Below are positions 60,880-64,000 of a stretch of 64,000 nt of DNA, in pieces; the first letter of the stretch is position 1, and each line of letters opens with the position of its first letter. The notes below the pieces were generated by a model, which did not search any database, was not told the origin of the DNA, and worked only from the letters and a program-made list of their open reading frames with translations. Origin of the DNA: JACRAR01 sp041674385 (lineage in GTDB: Bacteria > Pseudomonadota > Gammaproteobacteria > Burkholderiales > Rhodocyclaceae); NCBI GenBank assembly GCA_041674385.1, contig JBAYVU010000003.1, forward strand, positions 1-64,000, given 5' to 3'. The position numbers and the translations under genes are program-made.

Positions 60880-62883
60880 TCAGAATTCCAGCGGGTCGAC
60901 GTCGAGATGCCAGCGCAAGGCGCGCGGCAGCTTGATTGAATACAGCCGTCCGACCCATGCTGCCAGAAAAGTTTGCAACGCCGGGCGGCTCGCCGATTCC
61001 ACCAGCAATTGCGCACGCTCCAGCGCCATGACGCGATACATGCGCATCGGCACCGGATCGTAGAGGCACACCGGCTCCGGCTCCGTAAGCAGTTCGCGCG
61101 CCGCTGCCGCCGCAAGCTTCAGGAAAGCGATCGATTCCTCCAACTGTCCCGCCTCGGCGCGCAGCAGCGCCTGGAACGCAAAGGGAGGGAAGCCGGCCTG
61201 GCGTCGTTCGCCGAGTTGAGTTTCGGCAAAACTCGCATAGTCGTGCGTCAGCAAGGCATGATACAACGGGTGCGCCGGATACTCGGTCTGGATCAGCACT
61301 TCGCCGGCCAGTTCGGCGCGTCCACTGCGCCCGCCCACCTGCATCAACTGACTGAACAAGCGTTCCGGTGCGCGGAAGTCGGCGGCGAACAGCGCGGCAT
61401 CGGCACCGACCACGCCGACCAGCGTCAGCTTCGGAAAATCGTGCCCCTTGGCGAGCATCTGGGTGCCCACCAGGATGTCGGCACGGCCGGCGTGGATAGT
61501 CTCCAGCATCTCCTGCCACTTGACGGGGGTGCTGGCGGAATCGCGATCGACGCGCAGGATGCGCGCGCCGGGAAAATATTTGGCGAGCGACTCTTCGAGC
61601 CGCTGCGTGCCGCGCCCGAATGGATGAATATCGAGATTGCCGCAGCATGGGCAATGCTCCGCCACCCTCTCTTCGAGACCGCAGTGATGGCAGCGCATGC
61701 GCCGATCGGCCAGATGAACCACCAGGTTGGCGGCACAGCGCGGGCAACGGCTGACCCAGCCGCAGGCGGGACAAGCCAATACCGGCGCATAGCCGCGCCG
61801 GTTGAGGAATATCAGGCTCTGTTCGCCGCGCTCCAGGCGCCGGGCGATCGCGCTCAAAAGCTGCGCACTGAGGCCGTCCTGGAGTTTTTCCTTGCGGGTA
61901 TCGATGCAGCGGACCTGTGGCAAGGATTCGGCGATTGCGCGCCGCGACAGTGCCAGCAGCCGGTATCGGCCTCCGGCTTGGCGCGCATGGTAGAAGCTTT
62001 CCAGCGACGGCGTGGCCGAACCCAGCACGATCGGTATGCCGCGCTGCTGGGCGCGCCAGACGGCGACATCGCGGGCGGAATAACGCAAGCCTTCCTGCTG
62101 CTTGAAGGAGGCATCGTGCTCCTCGTCGACGACGATCAGTCCCAACCGGGGCAAGGGGACAAACACCGCCAGGCGCGTACCGAGGACGATGTCGGCATGT
62201 CCTTCGTGGGCATCAAGGAAACCAAGCGCTCGCGCGGCGTCGGTCATGCCGCTATGCGCCGAAACAGTCCGTGCGGTGGGAAAGCGCCCGGCCACGCGTT
62301 CCTCCAGTTGCGGCGTCAACGCGATTTCAGGCACCAGCATCAAGGCTTGTCGTCCTTGCGCCAGGGCTTGCTCGATCAAACGCAGATACACTTCGGTTTT
62401 ACCGCTGCCGGTGATGCCATGCAGCAGGAAACTCGCGTAACGGCCAAACTCGGCAGCGACAGCCGCGACGGCAACGGCCTGCTCGGGTAACAATTCCGGC
62501 ACGCCGGACGGCGTAAGCTGCTCTGCTCCTCGCGCTTGGGGAAGATTTCGACGACGAGGCAGTTTGCCGCGTCGCAGATGGGGCGGCAAAGCCATCGCCA
62601 TGACTTCGCCGAGCGGACGCTGATAATAACGGCTGCAAAATTCTGTCAGCGCCAACCAATCGTCGGGCAGTACCGGCAGTTCTCGTAAGATCTCGCCCGC
62701 CGGCTTAAGTTTGTCGATGGCGTGTTCGCTGGTCGCGGCAATGGCGACGATGACACCCACCTTCTCTCCCTTGCCAAAAGGAACCCGAACACACCGACCG
62801 ATATCTTGTGGCAACGCATCATCCGACCGGTAATCGAACAATTGCGGCAAGGGAATATCGATGGCGACCCGCAGTATGGTCAT
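60880..62883 (-). CDS. priA: Primosomal protein N' (replication restart helicase)
   Basis: Recognises stalled forks and reloads the replisome. The 667-residue protein has the N-terminal 3'-DNA-binding domain, Walker A GITGSGKTEVYL, DEEH box (VVDEEHDASFKQ), helicase motifs including VLGSATPSLE, and eight Cys of the zinc module between motifs IV and V (CPACGWVSRCPRC, CHHCG, CPCCG). Length is somewhat shorter than E. coli PriA (732). The neighbourhood with hemE is typical of betaproteobacteria. Confidence 0.96.
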   Translation of the reverse strand: MTILRVAIDIPLPQLFDYRSDDALPQDIGRCVRVPFGKGEKVGVIVAIAATSEHAIDKLKPAGEILRELPVLPDDWLALTEFCSRYYQRPLGEVMAMALPPHLRRGKLPRRRNLPQARGAEQLTPSGVPELLPEQAVAVAAVAAEFGRYASFLLHGITGSGKTEVYLRLIEQALAQGRQALMLVPEIALTPQLEERVAGRFPTARTVSAHSGMTDAARALGFLDAHEGHADIVLGTRLAVFVPLPRLGLIVVDEEHDASFKQQEGLRYSARDVAVWRAQQRGIPIVLGSATPSLESFYHARQAGGRYRLLALSRRAIAESLPQVRCIDTRKEKLQDGLSAQLLSAIARRLERGEQSLIFLNRRGYAPVLACPACGWVSRCPRCAANLVVHLADRRMRCHHCGLEERVAEHCPCCGNLDIHPFGRGTQRLEESLAKYFPGARILRVDRDSASTPVKWQEMLETIHAGRADILVGTQMLAKGHDFPKLTLVGVVGADAALFAADFRAPERLFSQLMQVGGRSGRAELAGEVLIQTEYPAHPLYHALLTHDYASFAETQLGERRQAGFPPFAFQALLRAEAGQLEESIAFLKLAAAAARELLTEPEPVCLYDPVPMRMYRVMALERAQLLVESASRPALQTFLAAWVGRLYSIKLPRALRWHLDVDPLEF

Positions 62884-63302
62884 ACTTCTTTCAGTGTTCA
62901 GAGGCTTGCCGCAAAATCGTCGACAACACTTCGTTTTCGTCGGCTAATCCATTGCCACAAAAGAGGAAAACAGTTACCCACGGTGTCTGTGGATAGTTTT
63001 GTGAACAATTACCGGAATAATCGCGGGATTCAGCAGCAGCCCAAGCTCTCCGCCACGGCATCAGCCGATCTGTTTTGCAAAATTCATTGAAAATCAACAA
63101 TATGCCGTAAGCACAAAATATCGAAGATAAAGTCTTCAGTATTTCATGGTCTTGCGCTCGACTGTGCATAAGTCAGGCACTTGCTGCCATTTTCGGCTCT
63201 CGTCGGAACGGCCCGCGAGGATTCACTCTGTCGAATGAAATGTCACTAAGTGAGCACTAACATTGCGATATACAACAAGCATTTTGGCCGCTCAAAATTC
63301 GG
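62884..63302. other. AT-richer intergenic region of 419 bp between hemE and priA
   Basis: No gene is supported. DnaA-box-like sequences stand at 62988-62996 (TGTGGATAG) and, inverted, at about 62974-62982 (TTACCCACG). Short symmetric elements occur at 63242-63252 (TCACTAAGTGA) and 63281-63298 (ATTTTG/CAAAAT with a 6-nt loop, next to the hemE stop and possibly a weak terminator). The rest presumably carries the priA promoter. Confidence 0.45.
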
Positions 63303-64000
63303 TCAGGGCCGATGAAAATGCCGACTATATTCGTGCACTGTGTTTACCAGCGTCGACACATTCTGCGGCGGAGTGAACTGGGAAATGCCATGGCCAAGAT
63401 TGAACACATGCCCGCCGCCGGGACCAGTCGCATGAAAGTCGTCGAGTACCCGCTTCGCTTCGGCAGCGATCACCTCGGGCGAAGCAAACAAAGTCATCGG
63501 ATCCAGGTTGCCCTGCAAAGCGACCTTGTCGCCGACGCGCCGACGTACTTCGGCCAGACTGGAGGTCCAATCGAGACCGACCGCATCGCAGCCAATACCG
63601 GCGATGTCTTCCACCCACTGGCCGCCTCCTTTGGTGAACACGATGCTCGGAATGCGCTCTCCCTCGTGTTCCTTGATCAAGCCAGCGACGATGCGCTGCA
63701 TGTAGGCCAGCGAAAACTCGCGGTAGCCACGGTACGGAAGGGTGCCGCCCCAAGTATCGAAAATCATCACGGCCTGGACGCCCGATTCGATCTGCGCGTT
63801 GAGGTAGCTTGTCACTGATTGCGCCGTCACCGCGAGGATGTGATGCAGCAGATCCGGTCGTTCATAGAGCATGGTCTTGATGCGGCGAAAATCGTCCGAA
63901 GCGCCGCCTTCGACCATGTAGCAGGCCAAAGTAAAAGGACTGCCGGAGAAGCCGATCAGCGGCACGGAATTATCCAGCGCCTTGCGGATCTCGACAACGG
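63303..64000 (-). CDS. hemE: Uroporphyrinogen decarboxylase, C-terminal part
   Basis: Removes four carboxyl groups of uroporphyrinogen III to give coproporphyrinogen III in haem synthesis. About 232 codons are visible; the N-terminus with the invariant RQAGR loop lies beyond the right edge. The part seen has LIGFSGSPFTLACYMVEGG, QAVMIFDTWGGTLP with the active-site region, GLDWTSSLAEVRRRVG, LQGNLDPM and the final GHVFNLGHGI, all diagnostic. The reading frame continues to the window edge (VVEIRKALDNS before the GTG at 63965), so that GTG is not the start. Confidence 0.96.
   Translation of the reverse strand, partial: VVEIRKALDNSVPLIGFSGSPFTLACYMVEGGASDDFRRIKTMLYERPDLLHHILAVTAQSVTSYLNAQIESGVQAVMIFDTWGGTLPYRGYREFSLAYMQRIVAGLIKEHEGERIPSIVFTKGGGQWVEDIAGIGCDAVGLDWTSSLAEVRRRVGDKVALQGNLDPMTLFASPEVIAAEAKRVLDDFHATGPGGGHVFNLGHGISQFTPPQNVSTLVNTVHEYSRHFHRP

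Noticed and set aside
63965..63965. hemE starting at the GTG at 63965
   Set aside because: The reading frame and conserved sequence continue to the window edge, so the gene is cut by the window, not short.

Overview
The window is a GC-rich chromosomal segment, almost certainly from a betaproteobacterium near the Rhodocyclales or Sterolibacterium/Sulfuritalea-type lineages. That placement is an inference. It rests on the gshA-gshB-PTS EIIA-HPr-EI order, the Acidithiobacillus/betaproteobacterial type of GshA, the metX-metW pair, the uvrA | MFS | ssb block, the yraN-diaA-dolP | rsmI block, and priA next to hemE. No rRNA, tRNA, CRISPR array, intact insertion sequence or prophage was seen. Most of it is housekeeping DNA with a few small accessory insertions and decayed genes.

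Layout. 1-2.6 kb: the start of a 4Fe-4S subunit of a NarH/ethylbenzene-dehydrogenase-like molybdoenzyme, then a leftward group made of a small unknown protein, a PilZ protein and a membrane-anchored bactofilin. 3-9 kb: a solitary adenine-N6 methyltransferase, glutathione synthesis (gshA, gshB) and a regulatory-type PTS (EIIA, HPr, EI). 9-12 kb: glycerol catabolism (glpD-glpK, leftward). 12-15.3 kb: a SAM-II riboswitch with an intrinsic terminator ahead of metX-metW, then ampG. 15.3-20 kb: a chimeric gene remnant, a PAS-GGDEF cyclase and an XRE regulator divergent around a perfect 18-bp inverted repeat, a ZIP transporter, pgeF and rluD. 20-24.8 kb: bamD, a two-module 3-hydroxyacyl-CoA dehydrogenase and a penicillin-acylase-family hydrolase. 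25-29.5 kb: an HDOD-histidine kinase followed by a REC-PAS-GGDEF-EAL protein. 29.5-35.2 kb: uvrA and a Cys-rich protein, a Phd/RelE-type toxin-antitoxin pair, an MFS transporter and ssb. 35.2-38.4 kb: gamma-glutamyltransferase and a TAXI-type binding protein. 38.4-45.4 kb: yraN-HIRAN-diaA-dolP-hldE (leftward) and rsmI-pyrC-lipoprotein-DUF3025-HDOD (rightward), ending in a five-copy 27-bp tandem repeat. 45.4-51.1 kb: a CBS protein, ilvA, a c-di-GMP-I riboswitch with a Sel1-like secreted protein, and a Lon-related protease. 51-58.4 kb: Hsp20, a cyclopropane/methyl-lipid synthase with a geranylgeranyl-reductase-like flavoprotein, an acs remnant, NAD salvage (pncA, pncB) and an APH/AAA kinase fusion. 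58.4-64 kb: an exported caspase-like protein, a zinc-ribbon protein, folD, priA and the 3' part of hemE.

Common themes. Cyclic-di-GMP recurs: two GGDEF proteins with intact catalytic and I-site motifs (one also has an EAL domain), a PilZ protein, and a c-di-GMP-I riboswitch on a secreted repeat protein. Sulfur/C1 metabolism also recurs: glutathione synthesis and GGT, SAM-sensing control of methionine synthesis, and FolD. Four genes carry a perfect TATAAT only 7-10 nt before the start codon, which suggests leaderless transcripts. The observations most worth following up are the SAM-II riboswitch plus terminator, the c-di-GMP riboswitch plus SD-sequestering hairpin, the 43-bp symmetric operator between the cyclase and XRE genes, and the 27-bp repeat array beginning exactly at a stop codon.
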